Shown one piece after another: positions 56,957 through 64,000 of a stretch of DNA of 64,000 nucleotides (its first letter is position 1; each line of letters opens with the position of its first letter). Below the pieces are notes generated by a model. That model saw only the letters and a program-made list of their open reading frames with translations, did no database searches and was not told where the DNA came from. The translations under genes were made by a program, and so were the position numbers. The stretch lies in NCBI GenBank assembly GCA_964641695.1, contig CAZXKG010000001.1, forward strand, positions 1-64,000. Reading direction: 5' to 3'. This DNA is from RHKX01 sp964641695 (GTDB lineage: Bacteria > Actinomycetota > Thermoleophilia > Solirubrobacterales > 70-9).

Positions 56957-58365
56957 TCGACCTCGGCCCCGACCGGATCGCGGCGGCGATCGGCGGCGAG
57001 ATCCTCGTCGAGGGCGCTGCGGGCACCCGTCCCGAGCGCGGGGCGATCGACTCCCGTTCGGTTGGCGCCGGCGAGCTCTTCTTCGGGCTGGCGGGCGAGA
57101 ACGTGGACGGGGGCCGTTTCGCGCCTGATGCGATCGTGGCGGGTGCCTGGGGTGTCGTCCTCACCCCGGCGGCGGCGAGGGCGACGACGGAGTCGCTCTC
57201 CGTCGAAGCCGGGGGAGCGGAAGACGGCGCCTGGGTCTTCTCCGCGCCGGATCCGCTGGCAGCGCTGCAGCGCTTGGCTCGCGAATGGAGGCGGGCGATC
57301 GGCTGTCCGTTGGTCGGGATCACCGGATCGACCGGCAAGACCTCGGCGAAGGACATCACCCGGGCGTTGCTCGCCGGCAGGGTCCACGCGAGCCCGGAGA
57401 ACTTCAACACCGAGATCGGGATGCCCCTCGCCCTGCTCGACGCGCCGCCTGAGACCGAGGTGCTGGTGATGGAGATGGCGATGCGCGGCAGCGGGCAGAT
57501 CGCCGAGCTCTGCGAGATCGCCGAGCCGGACGTCGCGGCGATCACGAACGTCGGTCCGGTGCATCTGGAGCTGCTGGGCACGATCGAGGCGATCGCGGCG
57601 GCGAAGGCGGAGATCCTCGCCGGCCTCGGGCCGAACGGGAAGGCGGTGCTGCCGGCGGACGCGGAGGCGCTGCGGCCACATCTGGGCGAGGTGCTCGACG
57701 CACTCACCTTCGGGCCCGGCGGGGATGTCTTCGCGGCCGGACGCGAGGTCGTCGACGGCCGCACGCTGGCCCGGATCGAAGCCCCCCTCGCAGCACGGCC
57801 GGTGGCTTTCGACTTCCCCTTCGACGAGGCCCACAACCTCGTCAACGCGCTCTGCGCCGTGGCGATCGGGATCTCCCTCGGACAACCGCTGGAGGAGATG
57901 GCCGAGCGGACCCCGCGCATAGGGTTCTCGCGACTGCGCGGCGAGAAGGTGCAGTTGAAGGACGGGATCCTGCTGCTCAACGACTGCTACAACGCCAATC
58001 CGATCTCGATGCGCGCCGCGATCGAGGATCTCGCGGCCCGCGAGGGAGGGAGGAGGTTGGCGATCCTCGGCGGCATGGCGGAGCTCGGCCCCGACGGGCC
58101 CGCCTACCACGCGGAGATCGGGGCGCTGGTCCGCGCCCGTGGGATCGGCCCGCTGATCGGCGTCGGCGACGCGGCGCGGGACTACTCGCCTGAGCTGTGG
58201 GCGCCCGATCCGAGCTCGGCCGCCGAGCTGGTGGCGGAGGAGCTGCGCCCCGGCGACGTCGCCCTGGTCAAGGCTTCCCGCTCAGTCGGGCTCGAGCGGC
58301 TCACCGATGCGCTGCGCGCCAGCCTCGGCGGCGTGGCGGCGGCCGCGGGGGACGATCATGGGTGA
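56953..58365 (+). CDS. murF: UDP-MurNAc-tripeptide-D-Ala-D-Ala ligase MurF
   Basis: 470 residues from a TTG at 56953. The substrate domain has GAIDSRSVGAGELFFGLAGE; the P-loop is GITGSTGKTSAKDITRALLA, followed by NFNTEIGMPLALLD, MEMAMRGSGQIAELCEIAEP and NVGPVHLELLGT. The C-terminal domain has NDCYNANPISMRAAIEDLA. It adds D-Ala-D-Ala to complete the UDP-MurNAc-pentapeptide. Overlaps mraY by eight bases. Confidence 0.94.
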   Translation: MIDLGPDRIAAAIGGEILVEGAAGTRPERGAIDSRSVGAGELFFGLAGENVDGGRFAPDAIVAGAWGVVLTPAAARATTESLSVEAGGAEDGAWVFSAPDPLAALQRLAREWRRAIGCPLVGITGSTGKTSAKDITRALLAGRVHASPENFNTEIGMPLALLDAPPETEVLVMEMAMRGSGQIAELCEIAEPDVAAITNVGPVHLELLGTIEAIAAAKAEILAGLGPNGKAVLPADAEALRPHLGEVLDALTFGPGGDVFAAGREVVDGRTLARIEAPLAARPVAFDFPFDEAHNLVNALCAVAIGISLGQPLEEMAERTPRIGFSRLRGEKVQLKDGILLLNDCYNANPISMRAAIEDLAAREGGRRLAILGGMAELGPDGPAYHAEIGALVRARGIGPLIGVGDAARDYSPELWAPDPSSAAELVAEELRPGDVALVKASRSVGLERLTDALRASLGGVAAAAGDDHG

Positions 58366-59413
58366 GCTGCTGGCGGCGGTGATGCCTCATCTGCCGCTCA
58401 CCGTCGCCCAGACCGAAGGGCTGAGCACGGTCCCGATCGACCGCGGGGCGGTCCTGATCGCGGGGATGGCCGCGATGCTGATCACGATCTTCCTCGGCCC
58501 GCGGTTCATCGAGGTGCTCAGAAACCGCGAGTTCGGCCAGCAGATCAGGGAGGAGGGTCCGCAGGGGCACCACACCAAGGCGGGGACCCCGACGATGGGC
58601 GGGCTGATCATCTTCGCCGCGATCGCCGTTCCCTACCTGGTGCTCTCCGACCGCGACACCGAGAGCCTCACCGTCTTCGGGATCGCTCTCGGCAGCGCCG
58701 CGATCGGCTTCGCCGACGACTACATCAAGATCGTCAAGCGACGCTCCCTGGGCCTCTCGGCGCGCTGGAAGTTCGCGCTCCAGATCGTGCTCACCGTGAT
58801 CCTCTGGTGGATCGCCTTCCAGGTGCTGGACCTCGAGGCAAGCCTGCAGCTGCGCATCTTCGACACCGATATCTACCTCGGTCCGGTCCTCTACCTGATC
58901 CTCACCTTCCTGGTGCTGTCGGGCTTCAGCAACGGGGTCAACCTGACCGACGGCCTCGACGGCCTGGCGGCCGGATGCTGCGCGATCGTCTTCCTCTCGT
59001 TCCTCGTGATCACGATCACGGTCGGTCAGGCGGACATGGCGATCCTCGCCGCCTGCTTCGTCGGCGCCACGGTCGGCTTCCTCTGGTTCAACTCGCACCC
59101 GGCCTCGATCTTCATGGGCGACACCGGCTCGCTCGGGCTGGGGGGCGCGATCGCGGCGATGGCGATCATGACCCAGACGGAGATCCTGCTGCTGATCCTC
59201 GGCGGGATCTTCGTGATCGAGGCGCTCTCCGTCGCCATCCAGGTCTTCACCTTCAAGAGCTTCCGCAGGCGGGTGTTCCTGATGGCCCCGCTGCATCACC
59301 ACTTCGAGATGATGGCCTGGTCGGAGACGAAGATCATGATCCGCTTCTGGATCGTGGGCGCCGTCCTCGCGGGCATCGGCTACACGCTGTTTCAGAACTC
59401 GATCGGGAGCTGA
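58358..59413 (+). CDS. mraY: phospho-MurNAc-pentapeptide-transferase MraY
   Basis: 351 residues from the ATG at 58358. Ten-helix membrane enzyme with GHHTKAGTPTMGGLIIF, the magnesium-binding GFADDYIKIVKRRSLGLS, NGVNLTDGLDGLAAGCC, WFNSHPASIFMGDTGSLGLG and MAPLHHHFEMMAWSE (HHH motif). It makes lipid I from UDP-MurNAc-pentapeptide and undecaprenyl phosphate. An N-terminal extension of about 25 residues precedes the first helix. Confidence 0.95.
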   Translation: MGELLAAVMPHLPLTVAQTEGLSTVPIDRGAVLIAGMAAMLITIFLGPRFIEVLRNREFGQQIREEGPQGHHTKAGTPTMGGLIIFAAIAVPYLVLSDRDTESLTVFGIALGSAAIGFADDYIKIVKRRSLGLSARWKFALQIVLTVILWWIAFQVLDLEASLQLRIFDTDIYLGPVLYLILTFLVLSGFSNGVNLTDGLDGLAAGCCAIVFLSFLVITITVGQADMAILAACFVGATVGFLWFNSHPASIFMGDTGSLGLGGAIAAMAIMTQTEILLLILGGIFVIEALSVAIQVFTFKSFRRRVFLMAPLHHHFEMMAWSETKIMIRFWIVGAVLAGIGYTLFQNSIGS

Positions 59414-59418
59414 TCCGG

Positions 59419-60792
59419 GTGGCCCGCCGCCGGCCGCCGCTGCCCGCCGGCCCCTACCTGGTCGTCGGCCTGGCGCGCTCCGGAATCGCGGCCGCCGAGG
59501 CTCTGGTCGGCGCGGGCGAGCGCGTGTACGGCACCGATTCCGGAAATCCTGCGGACGCCGGAAGGCTTGCAGCACTCGGTGTCGAAGTGAGCCTGGATGG
59601 CGATGGCATCGATCTGCTGGAGCGCGTGAACGCGGTGGTGAAGAGCCCCGGCGTACCCGTCGACGCGCCGGTCATCGCGGCGGCAAGGGCCGCGGGCAAG
59701 GAGGTCCTGGGGGAGCTCGAGATCGGCTGGCGGCTGCTTCCGAACAGGTTCGTCGCGGTCACCGGGACGAACGGCAAGACGACCGTCACCGAGTGGCTCG
59801 GACACGTCTGGGGCGAGGCCGGGGAGCCGGCCGAGGTGGTCGGCAACGTCGGTACTCCCGTCTCGGCGCTCGCCGCCGGCTCGCCGGAGGGGCGCCCTGA
59901 GGCAGGGACGACCCTGATCTGCGAGTGCTCCTCCTTCCAGCTGGAGGATTCCGTCGCCTTCGCCCCCGACGTCGGCGTCCTGCTCAACCTCACGCCCGAT
60001 CACCTCGACCGCCACGGCGACCTCGGCTCCTACCGCGATGCGAAGCTGCGGATCTTCGCCCGTCAGTCGGCCGCGGACGTGGCGATCACCGATCTCGACG
60101 AGCCCGCGTTGCGGGACGTGGACCTCCCCGGCGAAGGACGCCGCCGGTGCTACGGGATCGAGGCCTGCGACGGGAGCTGCGCGGTCCGCGTCGCCGACGG
60201 CGCGATCCACGACTCCGAGGGACCGCTGATCGCCCTCGAGGAGGTCGCGCTCGGCGGCGAGCACAACCTTCGCAACGCGATGGCGGTCGCGGCGGCGGCG
60301 CTCGCGGCCGGAGTGGAACGTACTGCGGTCGCGGCCGGCCTGAGGAGCTTCACGGGCGTCCCTCACCGGCTCGAGCGCCTCGCGACCATCGGCGGCGTCA
60401 CCTACGTCAACGACTCGAAGGCGACGAACCCGGCGGCCGCGGCGGCGGCGCTCGGCTCCTTCGAGCACGGCGTCCACGCGATCATGGGCGGCAGCCTCAA
60501 GGGGGGTGGGTTCGAGCAGCTCCGCGACCCCGTAGCCGGATCCTGCCGGGCCGTCTACCTGATCGGTGAGGCCGGCGAGCGTCTCGCCGCCGACCTCGCC
60601 GCCACGGGCGTCGAGCTGATCGGCTGTGGCGAGCTGCGCGCTGCCGTGCACGCGGCCGCTTCGCGGGCCGTCGCCGGGGAGACGGTGCTGCTGGCGCCCG
60701 CCTGCGCGAGCTTCGACGCCTTCCGCGACTACGAGCATCGCGGCGAGACGTTCCGGGAGATCGTCGCCGCCCTCCGGGTGGAGGGCGGATGA
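59419..60792 (+). CDS. murD: UDP-MurNAc-alanine-D-glutamate ligase MurD
   Basis: 457 residues from a GTG at 59419, five bases after mraY. N-terminal Rossmann-like domain: LVVGLARSGIAAAEALVGAG. P-loop VAVTGTNGKTTVTEWLGHVW, then CECSSFQLEDSVAFAPDVGV with LLNLTPDHLDRHGDL, GGEHNLRNAMAVAAAAL, and YVNDSKATNPAAAAAALGSF. APACASFDAFRDYEHRGETF near the end is the usual MurD C-terminal signature. Adds D-glutamate to UDP-MurNAc-L-alanine. Overlaps ftsW (ATGA). Confidence 0.94.
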   Translation: MARRRPPLPAGPYLVVGLARSGIAAAEALVGAGERVYGTDSGNPADAGRLAALGVEVSLDGDGIDLLERVNAVVKSPGVPVDAPVIAAARAAGKEVLGELEIGWRLLPNRFVAVTGTNGKTTVTEWLGHVWGEAGEPAEVVGNVGTPVSALAAGSPEGRPEAGTTLICECSSFQLEDSVAFAPDVGVLLNLTPDHLDRHGDLGSYRDAKLRIFARQSAADVAITDLDEPALRDVDLPGEGRRRCYGIEACDGSCAVRVADGAIHDSEGPLIALEEVALGGEHNLRNAMAVAAAALAAGVERTAVAAGLRSFTGVPHRLERLATIGGVTYVNDSKATNPAAAAAALGSFEHGVHAIMGGSLKGGGFEQLRDPVAGSCRAVYLIGEAGERLAADLAATGVELIGCGELRAAVHAAASRAVAGETVLLAPACASFDAFRDYEHRGETFREIVAALRVEGG

Positions 60793-62171
60793 GCGCGCTC
60801 ACCGCCTGGATCGGACGCGGCAGGAAGGCGAAGGCGTCGAAGCGGAGCGCGCACACGGTCGAGTACTCGCTGCTTCTGACCGCGACCCTGGGCCTCGTCG
60901 CCTTCGGCGCGGTGATGATCTTCAGCGCCAGCTCGAGCGCTTCGGTGCTGAACGGCGGCGACAGCCTCTACTACTTGAAGCGGACCCTGATCGCCTGCAC
61001 GATCGGCCTCGTCGCGCTCAAGGTGCTCTCGTCGGTGCCGCTCACCAGGATCCGGCAGATCACGCCGGTCTTCCTCGCCGCCGCCTTCGTGCTGCTGCTG
61101 GCGACACACGTGATCGGCTCCGCGGCGAACGGCGCCCAGAGCTGGATCGTCCTCGGTCCGTTCCAGCTGCAGGCCTCGGAGATCGCGAAGCTCGCCCTGG
61201 TCCTCTACGGGGTCAGCCTGCTGGCCGACCGCCCCGAGATGACCCGGGATCTGCGTGGCCTGATGCCGTTCCTGCTGATCGCCGGCGCGGCATGCGGGCT
61301 GATCGTCCTCGAGCCCGACCTGGGGACGGCGCTCGTCACCTCGTTCGCGCTCGCCGCGTTGCTGATCGCGGCGGGGATGAAGCTCCGCCACCTCGCCATG
61401 ATCGTCGCGGTGCTGGCGTTCGTCGCCCTGATCGGGATCCTGATCGAGCCTTATCGCCAGGATCGCCTGCTCAACTTCCTCAACCCCGCGTCCGACACCG
61501 GCGGGTCGGGGTTCCAGGCGGTGCAGGCGAAGATCGCGATGGGGTCGGGCGGGATCTTCGGCGTCGGTCTCGGCGAGAGCGTCCAGAAGGCGTTCTACCT
61601 GCCCGAGGCCCACAACGACATGATCGTCGCGGTGATCGGCGAGGAGCTGGGGATGATCGGCATGCTCCTGCTCGCGGGCCTGTTCATGATGTTCGCCTTC
61701 GCCGGCTTTCGGACGGCGCAGCAGGCGCGCGACCGCTACGGTCGCCTGCTCGCCGCCGGACTGACGGCGATGATCATGGTCCAGGCCACGATCAACCTGT
61801 TCGCGGTGATGGGCCTCGCCCCCCTGACCGGAATCACGCTCCCATTCGTCTCTTACGGAAACAGCAGCTTGGTGATCACCCTGGCCGCCGTCGGCCTGCT
61901 CCTCAACGTGGCCTCGGGCGGTCGCGCGGCGTCGTCGCGGTCACGGCTAACCCCACAGCGGAAGACGCGAGCGACGGCAGCGCCGCAGCGCCGCAGCTCC
62001 CGGGCGAGCGGCGAGATCCGCGTGACCGACAACCGGCCGAAGCGGCACACCGCACGCCGCGCCGCGGGGACGGCATCGAGAGGAGGCTCCCGTGCCAAGA
62101 GCGCTGATCGCGACCGGAGGGACGGCCGGGCACGTGGTTCCGGCGCTGGCCGTCGCCGACGCGCTCGCTGA
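60789..62171 (+). CDS. ftsW: septal peptidoglycan glycosyltransferase FtsW
   Basis: 460 residues. SEDS-family membrane protein with about ten helices: MIFSASSSASVLNGGDSLYY, GAQSWIVLGPFQLQASEIAK, GLIVLEPDLGTALVTSFALA, EAHNDMIVAVIGEELGMIG and PLTGITLPFVSYGNSSLVIT. It polymerises lipid II together with FtsI. After the last helix (about residue 378) comes a very basic 80-residue cytoplasmic tail whose last 26 codons overlap the start of murG by 80 bases, an unusually large overlap. Confidence 0.92.
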   Translation: MSALTAWIGRGRKAKASKRSAHTVEYSLLLTATLGLVAFGAVMIFSASSSASVLNGGDSLYYLKRTLIACTIGLVALKVLSSVPLTRIRQITPVFLAAAFVLLLATHVIGSAANGAQSWIVLGPFQLQASEIAKLALVLYGVSLLADRPEMTRDLRGLMPFLLIAGAACGLIVLEPDLGTALVTSFALAALLIAAGMKLRHLAMIVAVLAFVALIGILIEPYRQDRLLNFLNPASDTGGSGFQAVQAKIAMGSGGIFGVGLGESVQKAFYLPEAHNDMIVAVIGEELGMIGMLLLAGLFMMFAFAGFRTAQQARDRYGRLLAAGLTAMIMVQATINLFAVMGLAPLTGITLPFVSYGNSSLVITLAAVGLLLNVASGGRAASSRSRLTPQRKTRATAAPQRRSSRASGEIRVTDNRPKRHTARRAAGTASRGGSRAKSADRDRRDGRARGSGAGRRRRAR

Positions 62172-63186
62172 GCGTGGTGCCGAGGTCAGCTTCGTCGGGA
62201 CCGCTGAGCGAGCGGAGGCAACCCTGGTGCCCGCCGCCGGCTACGAGATCGACTTCCTCGCGGTCGAGGGGCTGGATCGGAGAAACCCCCTGCGGGCCGC
62301 GAGGGCGATCTGGCGGTCGGCCGCGGCGGTCCGGGTTGCTCGCCGCATCCTCCGGGAGCGCGGCGCCGACGTCGTCATGGGCGGCGGCGGATACGTCGCC
62401 GGACCGGTCGGCGTCGCGGCGATCGGCGCCGGACTGCCGCTCGTGCTGACCGAGGCCGACAGCCATCTCGGCTTGGCGAACCGCCTCCTCGCGCGGCGAG
62501 CCAGTCGGGTCTGCCTGGCGTTCCCGATCGAGGGGCGCGAGGGGGTGAGGTACCTCCACACCGGGAGGCCGGTCCCCAGGGCGGTGCTCGATGCCGAGAG
62601 GACGGGAGCGCGCGAGCGCCTGGGCATCGCGGAGGGGCGCCGCCTGCTGGTGATCTTCGGCGGCAGCCTCGGCGCGCGGTCGATCAACCGCGCCGCCGTA
62701 GGGGCGTTCGCCGGGCGTCGGCCCGATCGTGGCTTCGACGTCCTTCACATCACCGGCTCGCGCGACTTCGCCGAGATCGAGCCGCAGGTTCGCGGGGTCG
62801 GCGGCTACCTGGTGCGCGAGTACCTCCCGGATCTGGGCGACCCGCTCGCGGCCGCCGATCTGGTCCTGTCGCGATCGGGCGGGTCGGTGTTCGAGCTGAC
62901 CGCGGCGGGCCGACCGGCGATCCTCGTTCCCTACCCGCACGCCTCCGCCCGCCATCAGCACGCGAACGCGGAGTGGATGAGCGCGGCGGGAGCGGCCGTC
63001 GTCGTCGAGGATCACGAGCTGGCCGCCGAAGGGCTCGGCGAGCTGGCCGCCGAGCTGCTTGGCGATCCGGCCAGGCTGGCCGCGATGAGCGCGGCATCCG
63101 CCTCCCTGGCGATGCCGGACGCCGCCGGGCGGATCGCGGACGAGGTGCTGGCCGCCGCCGCCGGGCGGATCGGGGTGGCGCGATGA
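62092..63186 (+). CDS. murG: lipid II synthase MurG (GlcNAc transferase)
   Basis: 364 residues from a GTG at 62092 with AGGAGG just upstream. The acceptor motif is TGGTAGHVVPALAVADAL, followed by VGTAERAEATLVPAAGYEID and DVVMGGGGYVAGPVGVAAI. The donor half has LVIFGGSLGARSINRAAVGA, VLSRSGGSVFELTAAGRPAI with LVPYPHASARHQHANAEWM. It adds GlcNAc to lipid I on the inner membrane face. The start codon lies inside ftsW; the stop overlaps murC. Confidence 0.93.
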   Translation: MPRALIATGGTAGHVVPALAVADALAERGAEVSFVGTAERAEATLVPAAGYEIDFLAVEGLDRRNPLRAARAIWRSAAAVRVARRILRERGADVVMGGGGYVAGPVGVAAIGAGLPLVLTEADSHLGLANRLLARRASRVCLAFPIEGREGVRYLHTGRPVPRAVLDAERTGARERLGIAEGRRLLVIFGGSLGARSINRAAVGAFAGRRPDRGFDVLHITGSRDFAEIEPQVRGVGGYLVREYLPDLGDPLAAADLVLSRSGGSVFELTAAGRPAILVPYPHASARHQHANAEWMSAAGAAVVVEDHELAAEGLGELAAELLGDPARLAAMSAASASLAMPDAAGRIADEVLAAAAGRIGVAR

Positions 63187-64000
63187 GCCTGCCCGAGCGC
63201 ATGCACTTCATCGCCGTCGGCGGCGCCGGGATGAGCGCTCTCGCGATGGTCTGCAGCGAGCGCGGGGTTACGGTCAGCGGAAGCGACCGGGCCGAGTCCG
63301 CCTACCTGCGAAGGGTTCGTGACGCGGGCGTGACCGTGTACATCGGCCACGACGCCGACCAGGTTCCCGGCGATGCGACGGTCGTCGTCTCGACCGCCAT
63401 CCCCGAGGACAACCCGGAGCTGCTGCGGGCGCGCGAGCTCGGCTTGCGGGTGCTCCACCGCGGTGAGCTGCTGGCGGAGATCTGTGCCGAGCGGCGGCTG
63501 ATCGCGGTCGCCGGCGCCCACGGCAAGACGACGACCTCGGGGATGATCGCCCACGTTCTCCGGGCTGCGGGCGGGGAGCCGTCGTTCCTGCTCGGCGGCG
63601 ATCTTCCCGGCGAGGGAGGCGCGACCAACGCGGCATGGGGGAGCTCCGAGTGGATCGTCGCCGAGGCCGACGAGAGCGACGGGAGCTTCCTGCGGCTGCG
63701 GCCGGCCGTGGCCGCGATCACCAACGTCGAGCTCGACCACCACTCCCACTGGGGCGGGGAGCGGGAGCTGGTGCGGGCGTTCGCCGAGTTCTCCGCACCC
63801 GCGGAGGCCGTGATCCGCCCGGCGGAGGAGAGCCTTGCCTCGCTCGACGGCGCCGGGCGGGTGCTGACCTTCGCGGTGGGTCCGGGCCCCGGTCGACGGC
63901 GCCCCGCCGCCCTGCTCGCGACGGACGTCCAGCACGTCGACGGGGGGATGGACTTCACGCTGGCCGGGGCGGTCGTCGGCGGCGAGCACCGGGTCCGCCT
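63183..64000 (+). CDS. murC: UDP-MurNAc-L-alanine ligase MurC, partial at window end
   Basis: The first 272 codons, running off the window. It starts at ATG 63183 (ATGA overlap with murG) and shows HFIAVGGAGMSALAMVCSER, VVVSTAIPEDNPELLRA, the P-loop AVAGAHGKTTTSGMIAHVL, EADESDGSFLRLRPAVAAIT and NVELDHHSHW. AHGKT rather than TNGKT in the P-loop is typical for MurC. It adds the first L-alanine to UDP-MurNAc. The operon presumably continues to murB, ftsQ and ftsZ outside the window. Confidence 0.93.
   Translation, partial: MSLPERMHFIAVGGAGMSALAMVCSERGVTVSGSDRAESAYLRRVRDAGVTVYIGHDADQVPGDATVVVSTAIPEDNPELLRARELGLRVLHRGELLAEICAERRLIAVAGAHGKTTTSGMIAHVLRAAGGEPSFLLGGDLPGEGGATNAAWGSSEWIVAEADESDGSFLRLRPAVAAITNVELDHHSHWGGERELVRAFAEFSAPAEAVIRPAEESLASLDGAGRVLTFAVGPGPGRRRPAALLATDVQHVDGGMDFTLAGAVVGGEHRVR

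Overview
The window is very GC-rich DNA (roughly 70 percent by eye) with dense, overlapping gene starts and frequent GTG/TTG initiation. The gene content is a Gram-positive-type dcw cluster with mraZ, a murE that looks meso-diaminopimelate specific, a MeaA-type ethylmalonyl-CoA mutase, a MoaX-type MoaD-MoaE fusion and an ECF vitamin transporter. This points to a high-GC actinobacterium, most likely of the Thermoleophilia/Solirubrobacterales type; that placement is inference. Two runs of ten N (8373-8382 and 25166-25175) show a draft or metagenome-derived scaffold, and the first joins two transketolase pieces that overlap in homology.

Layout. 1-5000: unknown C-terminus, a TetR-like regulator with two helix-turn-helix segments, a CxxC protein, ethylmalonyl-CoA mutase (-), a secreted protein and ClpS. 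5000-9810: two divergent ROK sugar kinases, transketolase and RpiB. 9990-16760: molybdenum-cofactor island (fdhD, an FdhF/YdeP-type oxidoreductase, mobA, moeA, moaX, moaC, mog). 16900-19210: phosphoesterase, tRNA-Glu, a Phd/VapC toxin-antitoxin pair. 19260-24850: membrane glycosyltransferase with WecB, TetR, a secreted FG-GAP protein, tRNA-Leu. 24850-29160: repeat block, assembly gap, and a zinc ABC transporter arranged around a Zur-type regulator.

29763-36468 is the most interesting part. A cobalamin riboswitch is followed by two DUF4430 proteins, an ECF T component, a double ABC ATPase, and an ECF S component fused to an extracellular alpha/alpha-toroid. Animal intrinsic factor and transcobalamin are built from exactly these two parts, an alpha/alpha barrel and a DUF4430-like beta domain. 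The locus therefore reads as a membrane-bound corrinoid capture and uptake machine in which the two transcobalamin-like halves are separate proteins. The B12-dependent mutase at 1853-3853 is a plausible consumer.

36482-50930: glpD, a degenerate Rho-like protein, a DUF192 protein overlapping an MFS exporter tail to tail, a two-component system leading into a reduced tad secretion operon without visible pilin genes, a toxin-gene remnant, and a GT1 glycosyltransferase with its TetR regulator. 50930-64000: a highly structured intergenic region, a promoter with MraZ boxes, then mraZ-rsmH-ftsL-ftsI-murE-murF-mraY-murD-ftsW-murG-murC, all on the plus strand and mostly translationally coupled, running off the end. 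A long palindrome separates ftsI from murE; related large palindromes lie at 9837-9920 and 24854-25080.
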